The translations under genes and the position numbers were made by a program. Below, piece after piece: positions 12,601 through 23,069 of a DNA stretch of 64,000 bases; position 1 is the stretch's first letter; each line of letters opens with the position of its first letter. The stretch comes from Simmondsia chinensis (taxonomy: Eukaryota; Streptophyta; Magnoliopsida; Caryophyllales; Simmondsiaceae): positions 2,492,501 through 2,556,500 of the forward strand of contig JAGTTD010000006.1 of the NCBI GenBank assembly GCA_018398585.1, in the 5' to 3' direction. The notes beneath the pieces were generated by a model. It ran no database searches. It worked only from the letters and a program-made list of their open reading frames with translations, and had not been told where the DNA came from.

Positions 12601-14433
12601 TCATTCAAAATTATGCCATTATCTTAAATTTAATTTTACCGTGGAACTAAATTAACATAATTTAAATTATACAAGAACTAATACAATTAAAGTAGAAGCA
12701 TTAAATCGATATTATAAATAAAATAAAAATACTTGTAATTTCAATAATCCAAGAACAAATAAGCATTAGATAGAATACTTCATGGATCTAACTTGTTGAT
12801 TCTTTTATTTCTCACGAATTCAATTGAAACTAAAATTACGTAAGAAGACAATCTTAAGAACATTATACTGCAACAACAATAACAACCCAGTGTCTCATAG
12901 CGGCTCTTTCCACGGCAAGTTCTAAGGGGGTACTCCAACAGAATACTATATGTTTATCCAAAATTTAACACGAAGCATAATCTATTTTTACTTTTTTGTT
13001 TTCAGCTTTAGAAAATAACCATAATAATCGAGCTTATTCTATAATTAAAGTAATATAAAAAACAAAAGAAATATAAAAAAAAAAATTTAGTTAATATCAT
13101 TCTACTTGCTGCAACATTAATATTTTGGAAAAGTAATTATGAAAATAAATATTTAATAACGCAACCATAAAAGTCCAAAATCTAATAAGATCGTCTTATT
13201 AATTAGGGCCTGTTTAATATCATTAAAACTTCCAAGTTAAACGTGCTTGGGCAAAAACAGTACCCAAAAACAGCCTGGGAAGTCCCTATGTTGCCAACCC
13301 TATAAGGTTGGGGGTCCTCGAAGGTTACATCCTGAAGGGGTAAGGCTGCGTACATCCATCCCTCCCAGACCCCGCTTATGAGGAAGTCCTTAAGGCACTG
13401 GATCTGTTATTATTGTTGTTGTTGTAATATCATTCTTTTCATTTATATTTTTTTAATTTTTTAAAATTAAAATCTATGTTTTAGAAACAGTTTTTCTTAT
13501 TTATAATTTTATATTTTTAGCTTTTACTTAAATATTTAAAAAAACTAAAAACCCATAACAGAAAAAAAAAGAAAGTGGTTAAAGAAATAAAAAAAAACTA
13601 ACTTATAAAAACCGTTAACAAACCAGTGCTAATTAGTTGTGCTTCTTAACTGATCAAATAGCACTTATTTTAACGGTGTTGTTAGTCGTTATTGTCAGAG
13701 AAAAATTGTAGTTTTCAAAGATTGTAAGTTACATTATTTCTTTCGTAATAATAATTTTTGCGGTAACTGTACACCCTATTTTAAAGATCGAAAATACTGA
13801 TGTACCTATCATAGTACTACTGTACCTAATTTATGCGTTCAAATTGTTAGAGTACAAAACAAATCTTGAACTTTTACCAATTAGTTTAAATTTTTGGATA
13901 GTTAATCAAGAGCTCTAAAATTCGAATCTCAACAATCCTTATAATATTATTAACATAATTTAAACACAAAGTATAATGTTACATACTAAAGGACGTTCCA
14001 TCCCAAAACCAATTGGTAATGGGTGGAATAGTTCCTTACGTATATAAATAGATACTTCCCTCTTCTAACCCATCTATACGGGATTCCATTTTTCTCCTAT
14101 TTTTTGACTTGTATAAAATAAAGTGGTACTTGTACACTATCCACTTTCCAAGTTTAATGAGTCCAAAATCAATTATATATCTTTATTCATCAGTTTAAGT
14201 TTTTGAGATAGTTATTCCTAATACAAATTAGGCATCCAATTATTATGAAAATACGATTGAATCTTACAATATAATACTAAATAATTATTTTTCTTAGACC
14301 AATAAACTTATGCTATGTAAAATTGAGTACATAATTATATGCGCACAACATAATATTGAATCAATAATAAAAGAAACACGTTTTTAAAATCTAATTTTCA
14401 GTCTTTAAAAACCAAAGCTAACAAACAGAACCA

Positions 14434-14464
<31 letters not shown>

Positions 14465-14884
14465 CACAAGCCCCTTAACGAACCGAAAATCTTGATACAT
14501 AACATTCTTGGTTCCGTCATCTCAATCTTTCATGACCACTATAACAGTTAAAAAGAGACGAGTAAGGTTATGACGTAACAATGATATTTCTAACCGTGTC
14601 TGCCCCACCCATGTAAAATCAGTTACAGAATTTGATGCGTGTAATAATACTCTTTCAAGATTCACTAATATTGAACCAAAAAAACACCAAAAAATTCCTT
14701 ACAAAACCCGATCCTTGCTTTTCAAAAATCAAACCAACAAACAAATCACGACACCAAACAAGCCCGTACCGAACTATTCGAGACTAACCCATCTTTGTTT
14801 TCCAAGAACAGTAAAAAGAGACGAGTAAAGTTCAGACGTACCAATAATCCCGATGATATTTCTGGCCGCATTCGCGCTCACCAT
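9613..14884 (-). CDS. SWEET5: Clade II SWEET sugar transporter, SWEET5-like (6 exons, 238 aa)
   Basis: Coding exons from the 5' end: 14842-14884, 12038-12074, 10748-10964, 10484-10645, 10235-10354, 9613-9750 (43, 37, 217, 162, 120 and 138 nt; total 717 nt). All introns are GT-AG with compatible phases. SWEETs are seven-helix uniporters moving sugars across the plasma membrane, built from two three-helix MtN3 repeats joined by a linker helix. Visible marks are [16 protein letters not shown] in helix 1, [13 protein letters not shown], the conserved VTINGTG, and in the second repeat [19 protein letters not shown] and VPNGLG. The FKPDPY and GNVISFGLF wording is closest to Arabidopsis SWEET5 (VEX1, pollen vegetative cell) in my memory; SWEET4 or SWEET7 type is the alternative. 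Introns 1 (2.8 kb) and 2 (1.1 kb) carry SINEs, a MITE and a TRIM. Confidence 0.92.
11729..11971 (+). mobile_element. 5S-headed Au-like SINE, copy A (full length, with TSD)
   Basis: The first ~100 nt align with plant 5S rRNA, including CCCATTAGAACTTC, AATTAAGCGTGTTTGG and GGTTACCTCCTGAGAAG. They join a body reading GTTGGGGG...GAACAGCCTCTCTTCAG...TACGTACATCC...GGAGCCCCTGAGGCACTGGG. A perfect 15-bp target duplication (TACTCTTCTACTTAA) lies at 11714-11728 and 11972-11986, which fixes both ends. The copy sits in intron 2 of the SWEET gene, antisense to it. Confidence 0.88.
12388..12695. mobile_element. Hairpin-type MITE (TTATTTACA ends), copy 1
   Basis: Inverted halves read GGATTATTTACATTAATGG...ATCAATTTAGACTTTG on the left and the reverse pattern (AACTAAATT...ACAATTAAAG) on the right. 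The same family occurs at 45905-46225 and 55550-55936. Lies in SWEET intron 1; exact ends uncertain. Confidence 0.5.
12868..12948 (-). repeat. 3' fragment of the Au-like SINE (copy E)
   Basis: CAACAACAATAACAACCCAG followed by CGGCTCTTTCC is the reverse complement of the family's 3' end and (TTG)n tail. Body and head are missing. Confidence 0.6.
13225..13424 (+). mobile_element. 5S-headed Au-like SINE, copy B (5'-truncated within the 5S head)
   Basis: Starts inside the 5S-derived head (AAACTTCCAAGTTAAACGTG), continues through the GGTTGGGGGTCCTCG...GTAAGGCTGCGTACATCC body and ends in TTATTATTGTTGTTGTTG. A 10-bp duplication TAATATCATT flanks it (13215-13224, 13425-13434), so this truncation arose at insertion, as in LINE-driven retroposition. 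It lies in SWEET intron 1. Confidence 0.87.
13845..14222 (+). mobile_element. TRIM family 1, copy T2, interrupted by a second LTR-like insertion
   Basis: TGTTAGAGTACAAAAC opens a diverged LTR, and ATTCGAATCTCAACAATCC marks the conserved middle. The second LTR is recognisable at about 14155-14222 (CATCAGTTTAAGTTTTTGAG). Between them, about 13977-14115, lies sequence with CCCAAAACCAATTGGTAATG that is shared with 28966-29125 and looks like the LTR of another TRIM family. Confidence 0.6.
14433..14468. repeat. A-tract plus (CA)n microsatellite
   Basis: An 18-base A run is followed by nine CA units, inside SWEET intron 1. Confidence 0.9.
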
Positions 14885-15955
14885 TGTGTTTTCTTAGAAA
14901 AAATCGAGAAAAGAATCAAAGAAGAAGAAGAAGAGAAGAAAACTTTCAGGTTGAGATCAAACGAAAAGGAGAAGAACTAATGAAAAATAAAAATAAAAAA
15001 GTTGATTTTTATTTACTTTTATATGGTTTTCCAAATAAAATAATATCTGAAAAATTGAATTAAAAAAAAATTTAAAAAAGGGGAAAGTATAGATAAGTAT
15101 GAGAGGGTTAGGGTTTCCAAAATTGGAGGATCTTGTTATGAAAATTAATAACTTGGTCTTCCGTTAATTCCGATTTTCATATAAATTTTTATTATTCATA
15201 TACTTATTATATATATTATATATAATTAATTAATTAGTATTGTATATTCTATTATTATTATTATATATAATTAATAATTAAATGTTTTATTTTTATATCG
15301 TCTTTTTCGTTAGTTATTAGTAACATGTGTATAATTATGGGTATGGGTTAGATTTGGCAAAATCTGACACGATAAATATAATTTTTTTTTTATTACTATT
15401 ATTCATGTGCTTATTATATATAATCACATATAATTAATAATTAAATATTTTATTTTTGTATCTTCTTTTTTGTTACTTCTAGTAACATGTATAATTATGG
15501 GTGTTGATTAGATTTGATCAAATCCGACACGATATAAAAATAATGAGTTTATTGCAATTTTTCACTATTTTTATCCAAAAAAATGACGAGTTTGGTTTGG
15601 AGTATTTTTTTTGGTGATGGGTTGAAAGTGATTAAGTTGAATTAGGATTTCGATTGGGTTCAGCCTATTTTCAGTATATCTATTCTATTTATATTTTTTT
15701 TTATAATTAGTGAGGAAAATTGTAATACAAAAACCGACATCTCACAAAAGGAGATGCAAGAGACACACAAAGTGTCAAAAAGGGAAAAATAACATCAAAA
15801 ACCCGACAATAGGCCTACAAAAGCAATCATCTCAAAAAAAAAAAAAAAAAAAACCTTATAATATAGACAAAAACACTAAAAGCTATTTGAGTTGTATATT
15901 ATTGCTATGAATTATTATCATGTGGAGTAATAACCTATTTTCCCCTAGGCCTAGT
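14885..15955 (-). promoter_or_regulatory. SWEET 5' leader and upstream region with a direct duplication
   Basis: The first ~100 bases above the ATG (14885-14990) are purine-rich on the + strand, as in a pyrimidine-rich plant leader. Further up, a segment of about 110 bp is duplicated in direct orientation (about 15261-15373 and 15424-15533; both contain AGTAACATGT, ATAATTATGGGT and CGACACGATA or TGACACGATA). No other gene is seen to 15955. Confidence 0.5.
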
Positions 15956-16033
15956 GCCGACTACAGGGCCGGTCCTAGCATTTCAGGAGCCTCAAGCAGA
16001 CATTTCAAATGACATCCCTTTATGTGTAATAAA

Positions 16034-17952
16034 GGCTTGGCCTTCTCTTCATAAGATACGGTACCATTCTCCATACTCATGTCTCTCACAAGCGAAGAAT
16101 GAACAAGAGACGCGTGTTTGGATTTGTAAGATTCGCCCTGACGAGGGAAGCAGAGGATGCCATAGCAGGTCTTAATGGTATAGCTATAAGAGGAGAAGCA
16201 TTATTGGTTAACAAGGCAAGATATGAAAGTGGACGGAGGAGATATGAAGGAAGATATGAAACTGACCCAACAAATCAATAGGCACCACCGAAGAAGAACA
16301 AAATAGTGAACAACAAGGTCGATAAGAAGGAAAGAGCATTGGGAGCATGGAGAATGGGGGAGAGGTTGGGAATTTTCCATGGTACCGAAGAAGAAATTGC
16401 AAGAATGATTTGCAAGGTTGATGAATATGATTCGACAGTGAATCCAAGAAAGAAGAAAAAGCGCCGTATTCCAATTGTTGCTGGACAAACATAAAGATAT
16501 GCTCGTGGAACATAAGGGGTTTGGTGGAAGGGAGAAAAAAGCGGGGCTTCGAGACATGCTGAGATTTCAGTAGCCGAGCATACTGGGAATATTGGAGAAA
16601 AAGGGCAGCAGAATTGAGCACCGAACCGTGGCAAAATGTTGGGGTTTAGATGAGTGTTTATGGGTAGATGTCCCGGCTAAGGGGGGAAGTGGGGGAATCA
16701 TTGCAATATGGCAAAAGGAGGATTTTGCAGTATTATTGTGCACACCGAGTTCGTATACAGTCGATCATCTAGCTTGTGGGGCTCGGAAAAGCCTTGCACC
16801 ACCGAAGGTCGAAATAGTTGTGTGGATGATACTTCTCAAAAAATGAACATAAAGGAAAGACTTTGGAAAATAGGCATTATCCCAGAAAGCAAGAAGTGGT
16901 GCCCCCTATGCCATAAAGTCCCGGAGAATGTGGAACTCTTATTTCTAGGATGCGAGGAGTCCCAGAAAAAATGGGCTATGTGCTTCTAATAGTGGGGCCC
17001 TAGTTGGGTGGTGCCGCGCTCAATTAGGATTCACTTCAATCACTGGCTGTCGGCGAAGGTTGGAGGTAAATTTTAGAAGAAATCTTCGCTATTGTTAAAT
17101 TCTGTCGTGATTTGGGAAATTTGGATTGCAAGGAACAAAATAATATTCTGAGGTGGGGAGTGGGACTAGGGGTGTAAATGAGCCGAGCCGAGCCGAGCCA
17201 GCTTGTTTAGCTTATCGAGCTGAGCCCGAGCCTATAGAAGCTCAAGCTCGTAGACTTGCGAGCCTAAACAAGCCTAAGCGAGCATTTTTTTTAATATAAT
17301 ATATTTATTTAAATATTGCCCAATGAATGCATATTGGAGCTTAAATGAGCCGAGCCCAAGCTTAACGAGTCTAAACGAGCCTGTATTAAGATTAAATGAG
17401 CTGAAATAATGCAAGCCTAGTTTGAATTTCACCGAGCTTAAATCGAGCCGAGCTTGAGCCCGAATTTTCAAAGCTCTGCTAGCTTCGAGCCAAGCCGAAC
17501 CGAGCTTAAAGCTAACGAGGGCTTGGCTCAAATACACCCCTAAATGTGACATTAAAGATGCGGATTGGGGCATTGAGATATGAGTAGAATTTTGGGTATA
17601 AGGTTGGTGTGACTCGCTCCTATATTCTCCAATTGATTCAGCACGAAACGTAGAGTGCTTCAAATCGAGGTCACCAAATTCACACACCGAGGCTGCTGTG
17701 TCACACTAAAGCAGAGATGCAGGCGTTTGCACTTTTGACTGTGTATTCGGTTTCCAGGAAGATTGCGGATAAGTAGATCGGGGTTTGTTGATCAAGATCA
17801 AAGTAGTAGCTCAATGTAGTTTGGACACTTTTTGACTATGTTTTTTGTGCTTTGTATGTTGATCTCAAGTGTTAGTTGTTCCTTTCCGGGGCCCCACTTA
17901 CAAGGTCGTCGTTTTTGTATTGAGTTTTGCTCTATAATTATCAAAAAAAAAA
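16034..17952 (+). mobile_element. Internally deleted L1-type LINE with target-site duplication
   Basis: A perfect 12-bp duplication ATGTGTAATAAA (16022-16033, 17953-17964) brackets it, and it ends in a poly(A) run. It begins with an ORF1-type RRM (FGFVRFALTREAEDAIAGLNG, about 16120-16180). The start of the APE endonuclease follows (ICSWNIRGLVEGRKKRGFRD, from about 16500), then it jumps from about 16735 into the zf-RVT domain (APPKVEIVVWM; CPLCHK...LFLGC). The rest of the endonuclease and all of the reverse transcriptase are absent. It could be a deletion product or a non-autonomous LINE moved by another element. A MITE at 17167-17542 has inserted into it. Confidence 0.82.
17167..17542. mobile_element. 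hAT-type MITE (TAGGGGTGTAAATGAGCC ends) inside the LINE
   Basis: Inverted ends TAGGGGTGTAAATGAGCC and GGCTCAAATACACCCCTA enclose GAGCCGAGC-rich repeats. The flanking octamers AGTGGGAC and AATGTGAC agree at 6 of 8. A widespread plant MITE type with GAGCCGAGCTCG filling. Confidence 0.75.
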
Positions 17953-18127
17953 ATGTGTAATAAAATTCTAAAAATTATAATATGAAAACTTATTAATATT
18001 AATAATTAAAACTTTAAAAAATACAGTCCTTTAAAATTTGGAATCCTTAAATTTCGAGGTCTCAAGCGGGTGCTTGGGTTACTCGGGTTATGTCCTGCCC
18101 TGGCCAATAAGGACATGTTCTATTAAT

Positions 18128-18849
18128 TAGGGGGTGTTCATGGTTCGGTTAACCATACTGAAAAATATTTCGGTTTGGTTAACCATAATCAAAATACTCA
18201 AAAATCTCATATTGGTTACCGTAACCGAAAAGACCGGTTAGCCGACTTTCGATAAATCGGTAATTCGGTAATTCGGTTCGGTTATATCGGTAAACTGATA
18301 ACCGAAAAAATAATACAATGCCTCTTTCGTGTTATATGATTCATCTTCTTAATGGTTTCTAAATGTTCAAAAAATACTTTAAACTTGAGAATACTCAACA
18401 AATTATGAGTCTATAATCCAATTCTAAAAAAATAAAACGTTAATATATCATTTTAACAAACATGCAGGCAAACTAATAGTACTAGATTGTCGTAAAGTAG
18501 TGCTTAGTTAGTATTTGAGATATACCAATAAGACACGATAACCCTATGAAAAGAGATTAATTGGGAGAAAAAGATAAAGTTGATCATATATTATATAGTA
18601 GTCACTTATATGGTACAAAAGCATACTTAGTGAATAATATAATATTACGAACATTTAAAAATATATACATATATATATTATTTCGGTAAATCGGTTAACC
18701 GAAATGGACAAAATCACTAACCATTACTGTCCCGAAATACAGCAAATTTATTCAATTCGGTTAACCGAACCTGAAATTCGATACAGTTAACCGTATTTTC
18801 AGGTCGGTATTTCAGAATTTCGGTGAGGGATTTTTTTTGAACACCCCTA
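18128..18849. mobile_element. hAT-type MITE, 722 bp, GGTTCGGTTAACC-rich
   Basis: The ends TAGGGGGTGTTC and GAACACCCCTA are inverted repeats. A perfect 8-bp duplication CTATTAAT (18120-18127, 18850-18857) flanks them. Both arms carry CGGTTAACCGAA-like words; the core is AT-rich with no ORF. Confidence 0.85.
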
Positions 18850-18859
18850 CTATTAATCA

Positions 18860-19488
18860 TCATAAAAAATATTACTCTTAGTTATGAATATATATTTGTA
18901 GCTTGAAATATAGATAATATGAACTACATTTGGTTATGTTAATTTTGTAACTTATTTTACTTTACATATTAATTACCGATGTAACTTATAAGGGTGTATT
19001 ATTGGTATATTTGTAAGGTAACAAACTGGCATATAACAAAAAAGGAAGTTAGATTTATAAATAAACAACAAACTCGTTTAATTGTATTGTGGGCTTCTTT
19101 GCCCACTTAATAAGCGGTTCGGGTTAGGGTTGGCTCCTTTTTTAAAATCTACCATCTAACAAGAATATGAATATGACTCGATATAGACACATGATTTGCC
19201 ACTCTAGGTTGACGACGATAAGTTGTTTGTGGTTGATGGCGATTAATGGCCGTTAATGTCTGTTTTGAGGCTCAATAAGTAAATGAATCAAGTTCAAACA
19301 GGCTCATTAACAAGAATTCATCATTACTCGAAAACAAATCGAGAGCGAGTCGATATTAGCTTGATGGATAAAGCGATCAATTTACATGATTAGATTATCA
19401 GGCCAAATCGTCAAACACAATAATATATATTTTTAAACCTCGATTTCAAACTTAGAATTCGCAATTCATTAAGCTTAAATTTAAATAA
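18860..19488. other. AT-rich intergenic DNA
   Basis: No gene, RNA or clearly bounded repeat recognised. Confidence 0.4.
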
Positions 19489-19489
19489 G

Positions 19490-20035
19490 ATAATACTTGA
19501 CTCGACCCAACTTCTTTACGTTGTCATCCTTAATCTCTATTCTTAAAAAAAAAAAAAAAAAAAATTGCTCATTAAAATCCATACAATACTCAACTCAACT
19601 CAACTTATTAATGTTGTTATCCTCGTGGCCGGACATAACCCAAGCAACTCAAGCAAGTGCTTGGAGCCCCCGAATTTTAGGAGCTCCAAATTTTTGGATT
19701 TGTGGTTTTTCAAATATTAGTTCTTAATATTATTAAATTTTGTGGTGAAAATTATTATAATTTTGAGATTTTTGCTTGAGGCTCCAAAAATATCAAAACC
19801 GGCCCTGTTTATCCTTAATGTATATTTTAATAAGAAAAATTGCGTGTTAAAAGCCAGACAGTACTCGACCCGACTCGACCTATTTACGGTGTTATCCTTA
19901 ATGTCTATTTTTAAGAAAAAAAAATTTGCTCATTAAAAGCCATACTGGACTCAATTCGACTCAACTTATATTTACATTGGTATTCTTAATGTCTATTTTT
20001 TATACGAAAAATTGCTCATTAAAAGCCAGATAATT
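19490..20035 (+). repeat. Minisatellite of about 90-bp units interrupted by a MITE
   Basis: Four diverged units start with ACTCGACCC- or ACTCAA-like words, contain TTATCCTTAATGTCTATT and end with TTGCTCATTAAAAGCCA. They begin near 19494, 19590, 19864 and 19949. The second unit is split by the MITE at 19624-19807. Confidence 0.7.
19624..19807. mobile_element. hAT-type MITE, 184 bp (CAGGGCCGG family)
   Basis: Ends GGCCGGACATAACCC and AACCGGCCCTG match the family at 15964 and 49196. Flanking octamers GTTATCCT (19616-19623) and TTTATCCT (19808-19815) agree at 7 of 8. Confidence 0.82.
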
Positions 20036-20084
20036 TTATTTTACTGTTGAGCATCTATTAGTCACAGTGAATTCTTAGGCGTTG

Positions 20085-20300
20085 TTTTGGTTGTCACATA
20101 AATTGAATTCTTATAGGGGTCAGTTAAAAACAAAAGTATTATTTTATGCATTTTAAAGAAATTAAAAATTACTCAGAAATTCTCACTTCTGATGTTCTGC
20201 GTAAAGAAGAACAAAAGTGTCATCCTAGTAGCCAAAATATCACTTCTTATAAATTATGAATTCCTACATTTACTTCCTACCAATCAAACAAAGCCTTAGA
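20085..20300. mobile_element. MITE of the GTTTGGTTGTCACATAA family, copy 1
   Basis: The left part TTTTGGTTGTCACATAAATT and right part TACCAATCAAACAAAGCC match the better-defined copies at 31013-31328 and 42093-42397. No exact duplication seen. Confidence 0.5.
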
Positions 20301-20520
20301 ATTAAAGTGAAATTTTGACCGTAAAATTGTAATTCTAATTTAATTTTAATGAAATTAGAGTTAGATAGAAATTAAAATTATACTGTTTGAGTAATTAAAG
20401 AAATATATTTAATATCTCATTTTAAATTTTATAAAAAAGAAAAATAAAAAATGTTAACTGTAATTTAGAAGTGGGAAACAACTACCCACTACTCTTTTTA
20501 TGCATTAAAACCGTCATCGT
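20301..20520. other. AT-rich intergenic DNA
   Basis: No feature recognised; a 24-base T run follows at 20520-20543. Confidence 0.4.
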
Positions 20521-20550
20521 TTTTTTTTTTTTTTTTTTTTTTTAAGTTAA

Positions 20551-20700
20551 AAGAAGACGACGACAATAACAGTTTTAGTGTCATAAGGGCTCCTGCATAC
20601 GCAGGGTCTAGGGGGAGTGGATGTACGCAGCCTTCCCCCCTTTAGATTGCTACCCTTAAGAGAGGCTGTTTTCGAGGACCCCCAACCTGAGTGGCGTGTC
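20551..20700 (-). mobile_element. Au-like SINE, head-less copy F
   Basis: Read on the minus strand: GGTTGGGGGTCCTCGAAAAC, then AGCCTCTCTTAAGGG, GGCTGCGTACATCC and GGAGCCCTTATGACACT, with a TTATTGTCGTCGTC tail. The 5S part is absent apart from a possible short remnant. Confidence 0.8.
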
Positions 20701-21130
20701 ATCATGAATGCATAGAAGCCTAGGCAACAAAATCTAAAAGTGAAAATAAGTAAAATATTTTATTATGAAATTGATAAAAGTAGATTGAATATTATAAGAG
20801 AAATACAGAAAAAATAAAAAATAAATCTCAAAATATTAACTAAAAAAGAATCATAGAAAATCTAGAAGTGAAAATAAGTAAATTATTTTTTTTACAAAAA
20901 TTATGTATACTATATCTACTTCAAAGGAAATCAATAGAAATTAAAATAAAAAAAAAATTAAATCAAAAAAATAAAAATAATGTAAATCATTTTTTATAAA
21001 ATAGTGGTTTCTTCCGACAATTCTAATAATGCCTTAGTTATGATTTCGGTAAGAAGAAGAAAACTAGGAATACAAATAAATTTTTCTTTAAAAGGTATAT
21101 ACATTATATCTATCAAAAACTATAAGAACT
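20701..21130. other. A/T-rich stretch without gene
   Basis: Low-complexity AAATAA-type sequence; two short direct repeats of AATCTA(G/A)AAGTGAAAATAAGTA (about 20731 and 20861) are the only structure seen. Confidence 0.4.
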
Positions 21131-21340
21131 TTTTTTTTCCCGATAATTAGAGACAAGATCGCGATACATAGCTGGCTACTCGACAAAAGCGAGGCCAAGG
21201 ACACCCGTAAGGAAACTAGGCTTAAAAATAAGGACAGGCAAAATAACATGACAATATTAAAAAGCAAAATGCAGAACGAAATACAAACAGGGTTAACAGG
21301 TGCTAAAAGATTATAAGCACTATCTTTCACTAAAATAAAA
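21131..21340 (-). repeat. 3' end of a minus-strand LINE (fragment)
   Basis: A T run followed by CCCGATAATTAGAGAC is the reverse complement of the LINE 3' tail seen at 17930 and 59300. No coding domain remains. Confidence 0.35.
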
Positions 21341-21519
21341 TCTAAAAAGAACACTCAGAAAATTTGAAAAATAATCTTGAAAAATAAGTGAATCAATGTT
21401 TATTTAATAACGCATTACAATAAAATGATACCGGGTTATTGTTGTCAAGTATCATAATTCATAAACATATTATAATTCCGGGAATCAAGTTGTCAAGTTT
21501 GTTGAGGATATATTGAATA

Positions 21520-23068
21520 TAGGGTAAATTACACCAAATTTTCATGTCTTTTGCTTCAAAAACAGAAAAATTCCCTCACAAATAAAAGGACCCACAAAAC
21601 CCCTTCACTTTTAAAAATTTATCACTTAACCCTCATACATCTTATTTTTGACTATTTTATCCCTAATATTTTATTTTATTTTTAGAAAAAAATTTTATAT
21701 TATTAGATAAAAATTAAATATTTTATATTTTTAGCAAAAAAATTAAAGAAAATTTTCTGTATTTATAAAAATATAATTATTTTAATTAATTATAGTAATA
21801 ATATAAAAATTTAGACGATAAAAAGTATTTTTAAAATTTGTAAAAAAATATTATGAGATAAAATATAACTCTTTTTTTTGTTGATGGGAAAAATGGTTAA
21901 AAAGAGTTGTTGGGGGCAAAGTGAAAAATTTTCAAGAGTTAGGGGGTCTAATGAGTGATTTTATTTGGTGTTCAAAAAAAGTGAGTGATTTTATTTGTGA
22001 GAAGAGTATTTTGTTATTAAAGTAAAAGTAAAGAGAGTTTTCTGTAATTTATCCTGCATTAATTTTCCATGATAATCATGCAACAGAAGTTGTTTTAATG
22101 TCTTTGGTTGAATATTAAAGTACCCTTCGTGCTATTTAACTAATCAATAGCTCGAAAGTCTGATAAAATTTATACTTATTTTCTTATACGATTTGATAAA
22201 TCAAGGTCACAAATATTAAATAAAATAGTAAGATTTTACAAACTAATAAAATTATACAATATATAAAAGCCTAAACGTGCATCGCACGTGAAACATCTAG
22301 TTAAAGGCATATGCTAATCAAAATTAAAGAAATATATTATTTGAATAATTAAATAAATAAAGAAAAATTGGATAAAATCAAACAGTTGAGATATTTAGCA
22401 CATGCATAAAATTATGCACGCTAATCCAAGTTTATAACAATAATTCAAACAACCCCACTATAATCTTAAAATACAGTAATATTCGACTATATATACAAAA
22501 ACGTTAATCGAAAATTTGTTAACTTATAAAAATAAAGGTTCTTTTTATTGAAAATTGTCTAAATTTTAGGTGCGCTTTTAAAAAGGGTAAATTATAGAAA
22601 ATTTTTTTGACTTTTACTTTAATAATAAAAAAAACCCTCTCACAAATAAAATCAGTCACTAGACCCCCTGACTTTTGAAAATTTTTTACTTTATCTCTAA
22701 ATGACTTTTTTTTTTTTACCATTTTACCTCACAACAAAAAAAAAAGTTATATTTTATCTCATAATTTTTTTTTAAATTTTAAAAATATTTTGTATTTTCT
22801 GAACTTATATAATATTATTATAATTAATTAAAATAATTATATTTTTATAAATATAGAAAATTTTCTTAATTTTTTTGCTAAAAATGTAAAATATTTAATT
22901 TTTATCTAATAATATAGAACTCTTTTTTAAAAATAAAATTAAACATTAGGGACAAAATGGTCAAAAATAAGTTGCACAGGGTTAAGTGATAAATTTTTAA
23001 AAGTAAGGGGGGTTTTCTATTTTTGAAGCAAAAGATATGAGAGTTTTCTTTAATTTATCCTTTAAAAA
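21520..23068. repeat. Long inverted repeat: two arms of about 500 bp around a 510-bp spacer
   Basis: Arm 1 (about 21520-22060) and the reverse complement of arm 2 (about 22572-23068) share long stretches such as TCTTTTGCTTCAAAAA, TTTATCACTTAACCCT, TATTATTAGATAAAAATTAA and ATTATGAGATAAAATATAAC. Transcription across it would give a long imperfect hairpin. The arms may be two copies of one AT-rich element inserted in opposite directions. Confidence 0.75.
22275..22300 (+). mobile_element. Helitron 3' terminus
   Basis: A hairpin ACGTGC-ATC-GCACGT (22275-22289) is followed 7 bases later by CTAG and then T, the standard Helitron 3' signature in plants. The 5' TC end was not located, so the element's length and cargo are unknown. 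Confidence 0.55.
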
Positions 23069-23069
23069 A

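Larger units (their letters stand above)
15964..18102. mobile_element. hAT-type MITE (CAGGGCCGG ends), host of a LINE insertion
   Basis: The left end CAGGGCCGGTCCTAGC and right end GTTATGTCCTGCCCTG are the termini of a family also present at 19624-19807 and 49196-49389. Flanking octamers GCCGACTA (15956-15963) and GCCAATAA (18103-18110) agree at 5 of 8 bases, consistent with an old 8-bp hAT duplication. Without the LINE (16034-17952) and its duplicated target the element would be about 210 bp. Confidence 0.7.

Noticed and set aside
16201..16634. Three overlapping minus-strand open frames
   Set aside because: They are shadows of the plus-strand LINE sequence (RRM and endonuclease) and show no family features.
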